Shown: positions 53,980 through 63,826, counted from the first letter of the stretch. The stretch: DNA of 64,000 nt from Nocardioides sp. AX2bis (GCF_902506435.1 NZ_LR733215.1:3630344-3694343), one strand, 5' to 3'. A program made the numbers and translations. The notes: generated by a model not told the origin, from the sequence alone.

Positions 53980-54437
53980 CCGACCTCGACCATGATCTCG
54001 ACCTCGACCGGGGCGTCGAGGGGCAGCACCGGCACGCCGACGGCCGAGCGCGCGTGCACGCCGGCCTCGCCGAAGACCTGGCCGAGCAGCTCGGAGGCAC
54101 CGTTGGCGACCCGGGGCTGGCCGGTGAAGTCGGGGCTCGAGGCCACGAAGCAGACGACCTTGACCACGCGCCGCACGAGGGCGAGGTCGCCGATCTCGGA
54201 CTTCACCGCGGCGATCGCGTTCAGCACGCACTGCTGCGCGCAGGCGTACGCCTCCTCCTCGCTCACCCCCGCGCCGACCTTGCCGGTGGCCAGCAGCTCA
54301 CCGGAGCGCAGGGGCAGCTGGCCCGCGGTGAGCACCAGGTCGCCGGTGCGGACGGCGGGCACGTAGGCCGCCACCGGCGCCGCGACCTCGGGCACGCTCA
54401 GCCCGAGCCCGGCCAGGACCTCCTCGGGGTGCGCCAC
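53976..54437 (-). CDS. RidA family enamine/imine deaminase-like protein
   Basis: A 153-residue YjgF/YER057c/UK114 protein: DLVLTAGQLPLRSGELLATGKVGAG, EEAYACAQQCVLNAIAAVKSEIG, the conserved VVKVVCFVASSPDF and RSAVGVPVLPLDAPVEVE. The Arg of the active site (HARSAVGV) is present. Members hydrolyse reactive 2-aminoacrylate-type intermediates. It starts the RidA-Nudix-MBL operon after DUF4177. Confidence 0.92.
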   Translation of the reverse strand: MAHPEEVLAGLGLSVPEVAAPVAAYVPAVRTGDLVLTAGQLPLRSGELLATGKVGAGVSEEEAYACAQQCVLNAIAAVKSEIGDLALVRRVVKVVCFVASSPDFTGQPRVANGASELLGQVFGEAGVHARSAVGVPVLPLDAPVEVEIMVEVG

Positions 54438-54440
54438 GGC

Positions 54441-54596
54441 TCAGCCGACCGGGCGCTTGAAGTAGCCCACCAGGTTCTCCGGGTTCATCCCCGGCGCGAT
54501 CTGCACCAGCTCCCACCCGTCGGCCCCGAAGTTGTCCAGGATCTGCTTCGCCGCGTGCGTGAGGATCGGCGCGGTCAGGTACTCCCACTTGGTCAT
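54441..54596 (-). CDS. DUF4177 small protein
   Basis: A 51-residue protein of DUF4177 (Rv3678A-like): MTKWEYLTAPILTHAAKQIL, then LDNFGADGWELVQI with the conserved GWELV motif. Function unknown; short conserved proteins of this type sit upstream of RidA in actinobacteria. ATG at 54596, 3 bp gap to RidA. Confidence 0.85.
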   Translation of the reverse strand: MTKWEYLTAPILTHAAKQILDNFGADGWELVQIAPGMNPENLVGYFKRPVG

Positions 54597-54639
54597 GCGC
54601 GGCACCCTACTCGCGACGGCCTGCTCGTAGGCTCGCCGG

Positions 54640-55338
54640 ATGAGCCCCCTCGTCTCGGTCCACGGCCTCGAGGTCGAGCGGAGCCTGCTCGAGGCCGACG
54701 GCGGGCCGTTCCCGACGTCGTACGACGGGCTCGCCGTGGTCCTGGACCGCGGCGGGCAGGACGTGGAGGAGGACGGGCCCGTGCCGCGGACCGGGTGGCG
54801 CGTCGTCGCCCGCGGCAACCCCCGGCAGGTCGTCCTGCTCGCCCCGTCGGCTCGGCGACCCCACCACTGGTGGCAGGCCAGCCTCGGCCGCACGGACGAC
54901 GGCTGGCGTGCCCACGTGTCGTGGGCCGAACCGGAGCGCCCCGCCAGGAGCGAGCGGGTGGCCGGGCTCCGCCTGGACTGGCCGTCGTCCTCCCTCGAGC
55001 TGCCCGCCGCGGCCGTCCCCGACCTGCAGGTCCGGGTGGGCCGCTACGCCGACGACGGCGCCCGCCTGCCGCTGGACTGGGACCCCGAGGACGGGACCCA
55101 CGTCGTGGGCCACGTCCTCGACCCGACCACCGAGGAGCCGCTGCCGTTCCAGGCCTGGCAGGCCTTCGCCGGCCTGGGCCCGGCGACGCTGCCGGACGCG
55201 GCCGGCGACGTGTGGCTGCCGCTGCGCTGGACGACCTACGACGTCGAGCGCCTGCCGCCGGGTGACTACCGGGTCCGCGCGCAGCTGTCCTCGCTGCCGG
55301 TGCACACCCCGGCCGTCCCGCTGCGCGTGACGCCCTAG
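54640..55338 (+). CDS. Hypothetical protein
   Basis: A 232-residue soluble protein rich in Trp, Arg and Pro. No family recognised. [25 protein letters not shown] and a C-terminal beta-rich half ([20 protein letters not shown]) suggest two beta-sandwich-like domains. Divergent from DUF4177 and convergent on the CoA-transferase gene, with the two stop codons overlapping as CTAG. Good codon bias supports a real gene. Confidence 0.75.
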   Translation: MSPLVSVHGLEVERSLLEADGGPFPTSYDGLAVVLDRGGQDVEEDGPVPRTGWRVVARGNPRQVVLLAPSARRPHHWWQASLGRTDDGWRAHVSWAEPERPARSERVAGLRLDWPSSSLELPAAAVPDLQVRVGRYADDGARLPLDWDPEDGTHVVGHVLDPTTEEPLPFQAWQAFAGLGPATLPDAAGDVWLPLRWTTYDVERLPPGDYRVRAQLSSLPVHTPAVPLRVTP

Positions 55339-55967
55339 CCGGCGAGCACCTCGGGCCCGGTCTTCTCCCGGACCTCCTCGAGCGTGACGTCGGGCGCCAG
55401 CTCGACCAGGCGCAGGCCGGCGTCGGTCACGTCGAGCACGCACAGGTCGGTGATGATCCGCTGGACCACGCCGCGCCCGGTGTAGGGCAGCGAGCACTCC
55501 TCGACGATCTTGTGGGAGCCGTCGCGGGCGACGTGCTCCATCAGCACGACGACCTTGCGGGCGCCGTGGACGAGGTCCATCGCGCCGCCCATGCCCTTGA
55601 CCATCTTGCCGGGGATCATCCAGTTGGCGATGTCGCCGGCCCGGCTGACCTGCATGGCACCGAGGATCGCGGCGTCGATCTTGCCGCCGCGGATCATCCC
55701 GAAGCTCATGGCGGAGTCGAAGAACGACGCGCCCCGGCGCACGGTGACGGTCTCCTTGCCGGCGTTGACGAGGTCGGCGTCCTCCTCGCCGTCGACGGGG
55801 TAGGACCCCACGCCGAGGATGCCGTTCTCGCTCTGGAGCACCAGCTCGACGTCGTCGGGGACGTAGTTGGGCACCAGGGTGGGCAGGCCGATCCCGAGGT
55901 TGACGTACGACCCGTCCTCGAGCTCCGAGGCCGCCCGGGCGGCCATCTCCTCACGCGACCAGCTCAT
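55335..55967 (-). CDS. 3-oxoacid CoA-transferase subunit B
   Basis: A 210-residue beta subunit of a class I CoA-transferase (ScoB/CatJ/AtoA-like). Catalytic Glu is in [25 protein letters not shown] and [20 protein letters not shown] are family motifs. Transfers CoA between succinyl-CoA or acetyl-CoA and a 3-oxoacid. The ATG at 55967 overlaps the stop of subunit A (ATGA). Confidence 0.92.
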   Translation of the reverse strand: MSWSREEMAARAASELEDGSYVNLGIGLPTLVPNYVPDDVELVLQSENGILGVGSYPVDGEEDADLVNAGKETVTVRRGASFFDSAMSFGMIRGGKIDAAILGAMQVSRAGDIANWMIPGKMVKGMGGAMDLVHGARKVVVLMEHVARDGSHKIVEECSLPYTGRGVVQRIITDLCVLDVTDAGLRLVELAPDVTLEEVREKTGPEVLAG

Positions 55968-56731
55968 GCCTGCACCGTCCTCTTCTCGATCCGCTTGTCG
56001 GCCGCCTGCTCGGGCGTCAGCGGCACCACGCGGTGCACGTAGACGCCGGGCAGGTGCACCTCGGCGGGGTCGAGGTCGCCGGGCTCGACGAGCTGCTCGA
56101 CCTCGGCCACCGTGGTCCGCCCGCACATCGCGGCGAGCGGGTTGAAGTTCTGCGAGGACTGCCGGAAGACGAGGTTGCCGTGCCGGTCGCCCTTCCAGGC
56201 CCGGACCAGCGCGAAGTCGGCCACGAGCGCCTCCTCGAGCACGAACTCCTGGGCGCCGCGGTGCGTCTCGAAGGTGCGGGTGTCCTTGGCCGGCGAGGCG
56301 ACCGCGACGTTGCCCTCGCTGTCGTAGCGCCAGGGCAGGCCGCCCTCGGCGACCTGCGTGCCGACGCCGGTGGCGGTGTAGAACGCCGCGATCCCGGAGC
56401 CGCCCGCACGCATCCGCTCGGCCAGGGTCCCCTGGGGGGTCAGCTCGACCTCGAGCTCGCCGGAGAGGTACTGACGCGCGAACTCCTTGTTCTCCCCGAC
56501 GTAGGAGGCCACCATCCGCCGCAGCCGCTTGGCCATCAGCAGCCGCCCGAGGCCCCAGTCGTCGACCCCGCAGTTGTTCGAGTACGCCTCCAGGTCGTCG
56601 GCGCCCTGCGCGAGCAGCGCGTCGATCAGCACCGACGGGATGCCGCAGAGACCGAAGCCCCCGACCGCCAGTCGTGCCCCGGACGGGATGTCGGCCACCG
56701 CTCCGGCTGCCGACTCCACCACCTTGTCCAT
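55964..56731 (-). CDS. 3-oxoacid CoA-transferase subunit A
   Basis: A 255-residue alpha subunit (ScoA/AtoD-like). [17 protein letters not shown] at about residues 24-40 is the CoA-binding oxyanion region, with [12 protein letters not shown] and the [10 protein letters not shown] and [17 protein letters not shown] segments typical of succinyl-CoA:3-ketoacid transferase. AGGAGCAG lies 6 nt before the ATG. Functions as heterodimer or heterotetramer with subunit B in ketone-body or beta-ketoadipate catabolism; the exact acid is unresolved. Confidence 0.92.
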   Translation of the reverse strand: MDKVVESAAGAVADIPSGARLAVGGFGLCGIPSVLIDALLAQGADDLEAYSNNCGVDDWGLGRLLMAKRLRRMVASYVGENKEFARQYLSGELEVELTPQGTLAERMRAGGSGIAAFYTATGVGTQVAEGGLPWRYDSEGNVAVASPAKDTRTFETHRGAQEFVLEEALVADFALVRAWKGDRHGNLVFRQSSQNFNPLAAMCGRTTVAEVEQLVEPGDLDPAEVHLPGVYVHRVVPLTPEQAADKRIEKRTVQA

Positions 56732-56866
56732 GCCGCTGCTCCTCACGCCTCGACTGCAGGTCTCCCGCGATCCAACGGGTCCGGTGTGACCTGCGTCAAA
56801 CGCGGGCCCGCCCGGCACCGGTCCGGCACCGGTCCGCCACCCGTCCGGACCCCCTACGCTCGCGGG

Positions 56867-57865
56867 GTGAGCGACTGGCCGAAGGCGCGTCTGCACGTGG
56901 TGACCGGCAAGGGCGGGACCGGCAAGTCCACCGTGGCCGCCGCCCTGGCCCTGGCCCTGGCCGGCCGCGGCAAGAACGTGCTCCTGTGCGAGGTCGAGGG
57001 CCGCCAGGGGATCGCGCGGATGTTCGACGTGGACCCGCTGCCTTTCGAGGAGCGGCGGCTGACCTCCGGGCTCCCCGACGCGCGCGGCCGGGCGGGCACG
57101 GTGCACGCCCTGCACATCGACCCGGAGTCCGCGCTGCTGGAGTACCTCGCCCTCTACTACAAGCTCGGCCGGGCCGGCCGCGCGCTCGACCGGTTCGGGA
57201 TCATCGAGTTCGCGACCACGATCGCGCCCGGCGTGCGCGACGTGCTGCTGACCGGCAAGATCTACGAGGCCGTCGACCGCAACGCGCGCAACAAGGGCGC
57301 CACCACGTACGACGCCGTGGTCCTCGACGCCCCGCCCACCGGCCGGATCGTGCAGTTCCTCAACGTCAGCGAGCAGGTGGCCGGGCTGGCGAAGGTCGGG
57401 CCCATCCGCTCGCAGGCCGACACGATGATGGGGCTCTTCCGCTCCGCACGCACCGTGGTCCACCTGGTCACCGTCCTGGAGGAGATGCCCGTGCAGGAGA
57501 CCGGCGACGGCATCGCCGAGCTGACCGCGGCCGACCTGCCCGTCGGCGGGGTGGTCACCAACCTCGTCCGACCCCAGGACCTCCCGGCGCCCGCGCTGGC
57601 CGCGGCCCGCTCGGGGTCCCTGGACGCCGCCGCGGTGCGCGCCGACCTCGACCGGGCCGGGCTCGACGTCGGGGACGCGCTGGTCGAGGACCTGCTCGGG
57701 CTGGCCCGCGACCACGCCGACCGCCGTGAGCTGGAGGAGACCCAGCGGGTGCGGGTGGCCGGGCTGGAGCGGCCGACGTACGAGCTCCCGCGCCTGACCG
57801 GCGGCGTCGACCTCGGCGCCCTGCACGACCTCGCCCGCTCGCTGCGCGAGCAGGGGATGGCATGA
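56867..57865 (+). CDS. bagA: Get3/ArsA-like ATPase BagA
   Basis: A 332-residue P-loop ATPase of the ArsA/GET3 family (Rv3679-like). The deviant Walker A GKGGTGKST is at about residue 15; switch II AVVLDAPPTGRI at about 148. Arsenite-binding Cys pairs are absent, arguing against arsenic transport. In M. tuberculosis the two paralogues BagA and BagB form one heterodimer. Here bagB overlaps (ATGA). Confidence 0.88.
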   Translation: MSDWPKARLHVVTGKGGTGKSTVAAALALALAGRGKNVLLCEVEGRQGIARMFDVDPLPFEERRLTSGLPDARGRAGTVHALHIDPESALLEYLALYYKLGRAGRALDRFGIIEFATTIAPGVRDVLLTGKIYEAVDRNARNKGATTYDAVVLDAPPTGRIVQFLNVSEQVAGLAKVGPIRSQADTMMGLFRSARTVVHLVTVLEEMPVQETGDGIAELTAADLPVGGVVTNLVRPQDLPAPALAAARSGSLDAAAVRADLDRAGLDVGDALVEDLLGLARDHADRRELEETQRVRVAGLERPTYELPRLTGGVDLGALHDLARSLREQGMA

Positions 57866-59016
57866 GCGCCGACCGTGTCCCGGCGCCCGCCCTGGACGTG
57901 GACGCGCTGATCGACGACCCGGCCACCGGCATCATCGTGTGCTGCGGCGCCGGGGGTGTCGGGAAGACCACGACGTCGGCCGCGCTGGCGCTGCGGGCCG
58001 CCGAGCGCGGCCGCACCGTGGTCGTGCTGACGATCGACCCCGCCCGGCGCCTCGCGCAGGCCATGGGCATCGCCGAGCTCGACAACACGCCGCGTCCCGT
58101 CGAGGGCGTCGACCCCGCGGCGGGCGGCCGCCTCGACGCCATGATGCTGGACATGAAGCGCACCTTCGACGAGGTGGTCGAGAGTCAGGCCAGCCCCGAG
58201 AAGGCCCGCCAGATCCTGGACAACCCCTTCTACCAGGTCCTCTCCAGCTCCTTCGCCGGGACGCAGGAGTACATGGCGATGGAGAAGCTGGGCCAGATCC
58301 ACGCCGCGGCGCAGGCCGACGACACCTACGACCTGATCGTCGTCGACACCCCGCCGTCCCGCTCCGCGCTCGACTTCCTCGACGCCCCCGAGCGGCTCTC
58401 CCGCTTCCTCGACGGACGTTTCATCCGGCTGATGCTGGCCCCGGCGCGCGGGCCGGCGCGGCTGATGACCGCCGGGCTCGGGATCGTGACCTCCGCGCTC
58501 ACCCGGATCCTGGGCGCCCAGGTGCTGCGGGACCTGCAGACCTTCGTGGCCGCGATCGACACCGTCTTTGGCGGGTTCCGCCAGCGCGCCCAGCGCACCT
58601 ATGCGCTGCTCCAGGACGAGCGGACGGCGTTCCTGGTCGTCGCGGCGCCCGAGCCGGACGCGCTGCGCGAGGCGGCCTACTTCGTCGAGCGCCTCGGCGA
58701 GGACCGGATGCCCTTCGCCGGGCTGGTCGTCAACCGCGCCTCCGTCGCGCCCGCGGGCGACCTGTCGGCCGACGAGGCCGCCGGAGCGGCCGATCGGCTG
58801 CAGCGCAGCGGTGCGGGCGTGGACGACCACGCCCCGACCGCGGGCCTGCTCCGGCTCCACGCCGACCAGGTGCGCCTGGTCGAGCGGGAGACACGGCTGC
58901 GCAGCGGCTTCGCGGCCTCGCACCCGCACGTGGCCACGACCGTGGTCGCCGCGCTCGCCGGCGACGTCCACGACCTCGACGGGCTCCGCCGCGTGGGCGA
59001 CCTGCTCGCCGAGTAG
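57862..59016 (+). CDS. bagB: Get3/ArsA-like ATPase BagB
   Basis: A 384-residue paralogue of BagA (Rv3680-like). Walker A CGAGGVGKTTTS at about 30-41, switch I-like TIDPARRLAQAMG, switch II LIVVDTPPSRSALDFLDAP. The middle contains the hydrophobic segment typical of Get3-like proteins. The pair is implicated in redox and glycerol-related homeostasis in mycobacteria. ATGA overlap with bagA; convergent to whiB. Confidence 0.88.
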   Translation: MSADRVPAPALDVDALIDDPATGIIVCCGAGGVGKTTTSAALALRAAERGRTVVVLTIDPARRLAQAMGIAELDNTPRPVEGVDPAAGGRLDAMMLDMKRTFDEVVESQASPEKARQILDNPFYQVLSSSFAGTQEYMAMEKLGQIHAAAQADDTYDLIVVDTPPSRSALDFLDAPERLSRFLDGRFIRLMLAPARGPARLMTAGLGIVTSALTRILGAQVLRDLQTFVAAIDTVFGGFRQRAQRTYALLQDERTAFLVVAAPEPDALREAAYFVERLGEDRMPFAGLVVNRASVAPAGDLSADEAAGAADRLQRSGAGVDDHAPTAGLLRLHADQVRLVERETRLRSGFAASHPHVATTVVAALAGDVHDLDGLRRVGDLLAE

Positions 59017-59053
59017 CGCGCAGACCGTCCCTCGGGGTGCGGTCAGGGTGAGG

Positions 59054-59371
59054 TCAGGCGGAGGCGTGGGCCGGCTGCGGCTGCGCCGCCGGGGTGCCCT
59101 GGGTGCGGGCCGCCTCGAGCACCGCGCGCCACGAGGCGTTGGGGCGGCGCTTGATCAGGGCCCGGCGCTCGCGCTCGGTCATCCCGCCCCACACGCCCCA
59201 CTCGATCTGGTTGTCGAGCGCCTCGGCCAGGCACTCGGTGCGCACCGCGCAGCCCGAGCAGACCTGCTTGGCCTTGTTCTGCTCGGCACCCCGCACGAAG
59301 AGCTCGTCGGGACGCACCGTCTTGCAGGCCGCGTCGGCGGCCCAGTCCTCAACCCACATGTCGTTCCCCAT
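59054..59371 (-). CDS. WhiB family iron-sulfur regulator (WhiB4 position)
   Basis: A 105-residue Wbl protein. Four cluster Cys: AACKTV, then CSGCAVRTEC (C-x2-C-x5-C). The GVWGGMTERERRAL turn follows, then a basic tail RRPNASWRAVLEAART. It occupies the whiB4 (Rv3681c) slot between bagB and the PASTA PBP. Start ATG 59371 or 59359; a further upstream frame to 59455 is probably leader. It is a redox-responsive partner of the primary sigma factor. Confidence 0.92.
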   Translation of the reverse strand: MGNDMWVEDWAADAACKTVRPDELFVRGAEQNKAKQVCSGCAVRTECLAEALDNQIEWGVWGGMTERERRALIKRRPNASWRAVLEAARTQGTPAAQPQPAHASA

Positions 59372-59560
59372 CACGCTTTGTGGAGAAGAGGCCTGGTTTT
59401 CCCTGTCCCGGGGCCAACTCTTCTCTCTCTTGTGTAGAAGGTAAAGAATTGTCAACGTTCTAGACCAGACCCCAACGACCCAAATCCTCTAGTCACAAAT
59501 GACTAGGGCCGCCTCGTCACGTTTCGCTGGGGCCTGGGATGCTCCCGTACCCTGCCTGAC

Positions 59561-62011
59561 ATGGCCAGGCCCCGCTCCGAACGACCGACCTTCTCCCGGG
59601 TGATCACCTCCCTCGGCGTGATGCTCGCTGCCTCCGTCGCCCTCGGCGTGGTCGTGGCCGGGCTCACCGTGCCGTTCATCGGGGTCGCGGGGATGGCCAC
59701 GCAGACCGCGGCCGACAGCATGGACGAGCTGCCCACCGAGCTGGAGGACGTCCCGCTCGCGCAGAAGACGACCATGCTGGACAGCCAGGGCGAGGTGATC
59801 GCCACGCTCTACGACGAGAACCGCGTCAACGTCCAGCTCAAGGACATCAAGCGGACCATGGTCAAGGCGATCGTGGCCATCGAGGACTACCGCTTCTACC
59901 AGCACGGCGCGATCGACGTGCGCGGCACGCTGCGCGCCCTGGTCACCAACTCCGCGAGCTCGTCGGTCCAGCAGGGCGGGTCGTCGCTGACCCAGCAGCT
60001 GGTCAAGCTCAGCCTGCTCAACGCCGCCGACACCAAGGCCGAGGAGCGCGCGGCCACCGAGCAGACCTACACCCGCAAGCTGCGCGAGCTGCGCTACGCG
60101 GTCGCGCTGGAGCAGCAGCACTCCAAGGACTGGATCCTCGAGCGCTACCTGAACACCGCCTACTTCGGCGACGGGGCGTACGGCATCCAGGCGGCCGCCA
60201 AGCACTTCTTCGACGTCAACGCCAGCGAGCTGAACCTGCGCCAGTCGGCGATGCTGGCCGGTCTCGTGCAGAACCCCTCGGCCTACGACCCCACCAACGC
60301 ACCGGAGCGCGCGCTCGAGCGCCGCAACGTCGTGCTGGACCGGATGGCCGAGCTCGGCGTGGTCAAGGACCGGCAGGCCAAGAAGGTGAAGAGGACCGAC
60401 CTCGGTCTCGACGTGCAGGACGCCAAGAACGGCTGCCTCTACTCCGCGGCGCCGTTCTTCTGCGACTACGCCTACTCGTACCTGATGGCCGACCCCGCGC
60501 TGGGCAAGACCCGCGCCGAGCGCCAGCGCCTGATCGAGGCCGGCGGCCTGACCATCAAGACCACCGTCGACCTCCGCTTCCAGCAGGCCGCGACCACCTC
60601 GGTCCAGAGCCAGGTCAACCCGACCGACCAGGCCATCGGCGGCCTGGCCATGGTGGAGCCGCGCACCGGCGCGGTGAAGGCGATCGCCCAGTCCCGCCCG
60701 ATGGGCAACGGGCCGGGGGAGACCTTCCTGAACTACGTCACCCCGCAGGAGTTCGGCGACTCGGCCGGCTTCCAGCCCGGCTCGACCTTCAAGCCGTTCG
60801 TGCTGGCCACCGCGATCAAGCAGGGCATCCCGCTGAGCACGCAGATCGCGTCGCCCCAGACCAGGACGTTCAACCAGGCCGACTTCGCCAACTGCCCGGG
60901 ACAGCCGCCGTTCGCCGGCACCTTCCCGGTCAACAACTCCACCGGCGCCGGCACGTTCAACCTCTACACCGGCACCCAGCAGTCGGTGAACACGTTCTTC
61001 GTCGAGCTCGAGCGCCGCACCGGCGTGTGCGAGCCCTACAACCTGGCCAAGCAGCTGGGCATCCGTCTGGACAACCCGACCGGCCCCGGCGCCGAGCGGA
61101 TCCCGATCTTCACCCTCGGCGTGGCCGACGTCAGCCCGGTCGAGATGGCCGAGGCCTACGCCACCTTCGCCGGGCGCGGGCTCCACTGCGACTCCCGCCC
61201 GGTGTCCTCGATCGAGGACGCCAACGGCAACGTGGTCAAGACCTACGACCCGACCTGCGAGCAGGTCCTCGACGCCCCGGTCGCCGACGCCGTCAACGAC
61301 GTGCTGCGCGGTGTGCAGGAGCCCGGCGGGTTCGGCTACGACGCCGGGATCAGCCTGTCGCAGGAGAGCGCCGGCAAGACCGGCACGACCTCCAGCCAGC
61401 AGGCCGTGTGGTTCTCCGGCTACACCCCCAACCTGGCCGCGGCGGCGATGGTCGCCGGCGCCAACCAGGAGGGCCAGCCGCAGAGCCTGGTCGGCCAGAC
61501 CGTCGGCGGGTCCTTCGTCGACACGGCCTCCGGCTCCGGCACCGCCGGCCCGCTGTGGGGCAACGCGATGCAGGTCGTCCAGCAGTGGCTGCCCGACGCC
61601 ACCTTCACCGCCCCCTCCGTCACCGAGATCGAGGGCGTCCAGGTGACGATCCCCGACGTCGGCGGCCAGGACCCCGCCTCGGCCCAGGCCCAGCTCGAGG
61701 CCGCCGGCTTCGTCGTCACCCAGGGCACGTCGGTCTACTCCGACTACAGCGTCGGCACCGTGGCCTACACCTCCCCCGGTGGCGGCACGGCGCTCGGCAG
61801 CGGCGGCTCCGTCACCATCTACACCTCCGCCGGGCCCGCGCCGGCACCCCCGCCGCCGGCCCCGGCGCCCTCCACCGGCGGCGGAGACGACGGCGGCGGC
61901 TCCCCCGGCGGCGGCAACTCCGGCGGCGGGGCCCCGGGCAACTCCGGCGGCAACTCCGGCGGCAACTCCGGCGGCGGGAACCCCGGCAACGGCGGCAACG
62001 GCCGCGGCTGA
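59561..62011 (+). CDS. Bifunctional penicillin-binding protein 1 with PASTA domain
   Basis: An 816-residue class A PBP (PonA2-like, Rv3682). N-terminal signal anchor (about residues 14-40), glycosyltransferase domain with EDYRFYQHGAIDVRG (catalytic Glu) and QGGSSLTQQLVKL, transpeptidase with SxxK in QPGSTFKPFV, SVN as SxN and KTGTTSSQ as KTG, then one PASTA domain (about 700-765, TIPDVGGQDPASAQAQLEAAG) and a Gly/Asn/Ser-rich tail. It polymerises and cross-links peptidoglycan outside the membrane. Divergent from whiB. Confidence 0.95.
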   Translation: MARPRSERPTFSRVITSLGVMLAASVALGVVVAGLTVPFIGVAGMATQTAADSMDELPTELEDVPLAQKTTMLDSQGEVIATLYDENRVNVQLKDIKRTMVKAIVAIEDYRFYQHGAIDVRGTLRALVTNSASSSVQQGGSSLTQQLVKLSLLNAADTKAEERAATEQTYTRKLRELRYAVALEQQHSKDWILERYLNTAYFGDGAYGIQAAAKHFFDVNASELNLRQSAMLAGLVQNPSAYDPTNAPERALERRNVVLDRMAELGVVKDRQAKKVKRTDLGLDVQDAKNGCLYSAAPFFCDYAYSYLMADPALGKTRAERQRLIEAGGLTIKTTVDLRFQQAATTSVQSQVNPTDQAIGGLAMVEPRTGAVKAIAQSRPMGNGPGETFLNYVTPQEFGDSAGFQPGSTFKPFVLATAIKQGIPLSTQIASPQTRTFNQADFANCPGQPPFAGTFPVNNSTGAGTFNLYTGTQQSVNTFFVELERRTGVCEPYNLAKQLGIRLDNPTGPGAERIPIFTLGVADVSPVEMAEAYATFAGRGLHCDSRPVSSIEDANGNVVKTYDPTCEQVLDAPVADAVNDVLRGVQEPGGFGYDAGISLSQESAGKTGTTSSQQAVWFSGYTPNLAAAAMVAGANQEGQPQSLVGQTVGGSFVDTASGSGTAGPLWGNAMQVVQQWLPDATFTAPSVTEIEGVQVTIPDVGGQDPASAQAQLEAAGFVVTQGTSVYSDYSVGTVAYTSPGGGTALGSGGSVTIYTSAGPAPAPPPPAPAPSTGGGDDGGGSPGGGNSGGGAPGNSGGNSGGNSGGGNPGNGGNGRG

Positions 62012-62015
62012 CCGC

Positions 62016-62081
62016 CGAGATGACGCTCGCGGACAGCCGAGATGACGGTTGCGGCGCGTCGAGATGACGCTTCCGGCGCGT
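62016..62081 (+). repeat. Three tandem 22-bp repeats after the PBP gene
   Basis: The consensus CGAGATGACGCTTGCGGCGC plus 2 bases occurs at 62016, 62038 and 62060 with exact 22-bp period and a few mismatches. The array starts 5 bp after the PBP stop codon. It has no internal hairpin of note and may be a lineage-specific intergenic repeat. Confidence 0.75.
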
Positions 62082-62113
62082 CGGGGTGAGGCCCGCCGCC
62101 GGTCGTGGGTGGG

Positions 62114-62572
62114 TCAGGCCAGCTGGCGGCGTACCTCGGCGGCCACGGCGGCGCCGTCGGCGCGTCCCTTGACCCGGGGCTGGACGCCGCCCATGACCGC
62201 GCCCATCGCCTTCATGCCCGCACCGGCCGAGCCGGTCGCCTCGACCACCTCGGTCACGATCGCGCTGATCTCCGCCGGGGAGAGCTGCTCGGGCAGGTAG
62301 TCGGCGATGACCGCGGCCTCGGCACGCTCCTTGGCCGACATCTCCGCGCGTCCGCCCTCGTCGAAGGCCACCGCCGCCTCGCGACGCTTCTTGGCCTCGC
62401 TGGACAGCACGTCGACGACCTCGGCGTCCGAGAGCTCGCGCGCGGTCTTGCCCGCGACCTCGGCGTTGGTGATCGCCGACAGCACCATCCGCAGGGTCGA
62501 GGAGCGGATCTCCTCCCGTGCCTTGATGGCGGTGACGAGGTCGGTGCGCAGGCGGTCCTTCAGAGCACTCAT
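62114..62572 (-). CDS. GatB/YqeY domain protein
   Basis: A 152-residue YqeY protein: LKDRLRTDLVTAIKAREEIRSSTLRMVLSAITNAEV, the helical domain resembling the GatB C-terminal tRNA-binding region, then YLPEQLSPAEISAIVTEVV and MGAVMGGVQPRVKGRADGAAV. Function uncertain, possibly tRNA-related. The ATG at 62572 is preferred; upstream codons run into the divergent phosphoesterase promoter. Confidence 0.92.
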   Translation of the reverse strand: MSALKDRLRTDLVTAIKAREEIRSSTLRMVLSAITNAEVAGKTARELSDAEVVDVLSSEAKKRREAAVAFDEGGRAEMSAKERAEAAVIADYLPEQLSPAEISAIVTEVVEATGSAGAGMKAMGAVMGGVQPRVKGRADGAAVAAEVRRQLA

Positions 62573-62609
62573 GCGCTCATCATGGCAGCCGCCGTGGGAC
62601 CCTGACCGC

Positions 62610-63566
62610 GTGCGCCCGCTCCCCCTCGTCGCCGCCACCACCGCTGCCCTCGCGACCGCCGGGGCGGGCCTGACGGCGTACGCCGCGGCCGAGGCGCGTG
62701 CCTACACCCTGCGGCGCGTCACCGTCCCGCTCCTGCCGCCCGGGCACCGGCCGCTGCGGGTCCTGCACCTCTCAGACATCCACCTCACCCCCGGTCAGGA
62801 CCGGAAGCTCGCCTGGCTGCGGGGGCTGGCCGACCTCGAGCCCGACCTGGTGGTCGACACCGGCGACAACCTGTCCTCGCACCACGCCGTCGGGCCGCTG
62901 CTCGACGCGCTGGGCCCGCTGCTGCAGGTGCCCGGGGTGTTCGTGCTCGGCTCCAACGACTACTTCGAGCCGACCATGCGCAACCCCCTGCGCTACCTGC
63001 TGCCCGACGACGGCAAGCGGCACACCGACGTCGCCCAGCTGCCCTGGCGCGACCTGACCCGGCGCCTGACCGGTGCCGGGTGGCGCGACCTGACCAACAC
63101 CCGTGACGCGCTCGACGTCGGCGGCACCCGGATCGCGTTCGCCGGGGTCGACGACCCGCACCTGCGCTACGACCGTCTCGACGCGGTCGCAGGACCGGCC
63201 GACGCCGGCGCCGACGTGCGTCTCGGCGTCGCCCACGCGCCGTACCTGCGGGTCCTGGACCAGATGGCCGCCGACGGCTACGACGCGGTCCTGGCAGGCC
63301 ACACCCACGGCGGGCAGGTGTGCCTGCCGGGCCTCCCGGGCCGCCCCGCCCGGGCGCTGACGACGAACTGCGACCTCGATGCCGCCCGGGTCAAGGGCCT
63401 GCACCGGCACCCGGCCGGCTCGCGGCCGGGCGACCCGGGGTCGTCCTGGCTCCACGTGTCCGCCGGCCTCGGCACCAGCCCGTACGTCCGGCTGCGGGTG
63501 GCCTGCCGCCCCGAGGCGAGCCTGCTGACCCTGGTCCCGACCGCGCCCCCACCGTCGGTGGAGTGA
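62610..63566 (+). CDS. Membrane-anchored metallophosphoesterase
   Basis: A 318-residue YkuE/YaeI-like phosphoesterase (Rv3683-like). An N-terminal hydrophobic segment (residues about 4-24) is followed by the metal motifs LSDIHLTPG, DTGDN, LGSNDYF, VAHAP and LAGHTHGGQVCLPG. Probably acts at the membrane on a phospholipid headgroup or UDP-sugar substrate. The GTG at 62610 is close to the divergent YqeY gene. Confidence 0.9.
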   Translation: MRPLPLVAATTAALATAGAGLTAYAAAEARAYTLRRVTVPLLPPGHRPLRVLHLSDIHLTPGQDRKLAWLRGLADLEPDLVVDTGDNLSSHHAVGPLLDALGPLLQVPGVFVLGSNDYFEPTMRNPLRYLLPDDGKRHTDVAQLPWRDLTRRLTGAGWRDLTNTRDALDVGGTRIAFAGVDDPHLRYDRLDAVAGPADAGADVRLGVAHAPYLRVLDQMAADGYDAVLAGHTHGGQVCLPGLPGRPARALTTNCDLDAARVKGLHRHPAGSRPGDPGSSWLHVSAGLGTSPYVRLRVACRPEASLLTLVPTAPPPSVE

Positions 63567-63629
63567 CCCGATTGGGGTCGGCCCCTCCACCTCTTGTATG
63601 CTCCCCGAGGTCGTGGGCATCGCCCACAT

Positions 63630-63706
63630 CGGGCTGTGGCGCAGCTTGGTAGCGCGCCTCGTTCGGGACGAGGAGGCCGCAGGTTCAAATCCTGTCAGCC
63701 CGACCA
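63630..63706 (+). tRNA. tRNA-Pro(CGG)
   Basis: A 77-nt cloverleaf. Acceptor CGGGCTG (63630-63636) pairs with CAGCCCG (63696-63702), then A and an encoded CCA. The anticodon arm CCTCG-TTCGGGA-CGAGG has anticodon CGG. D loop contains AGCTTGGTAGCG and T arm GGTTCAAATCC. No island adjoins this tRNA within the window. Confidence 0.95.
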
Positions 63707-63826
63707 CGCAGGGGTCAGGTTCCGGTACGCCGGGGCCTGGCCCTTCGTCGTCCCCGTGCCGGAGCAGGGCGACCGGACCGCGCCGACCCGGCTCCGCACC
63801 CGGGTCCTGCGTGCCAGACTGACCCC

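Noticed and set aside
63630..63706. tRNA-Pro as an attachment site for the island
   Set aside because: It is about 29 kb from the island edge with conserved core genes between, and no partial tRNA copy was seen at either junction.
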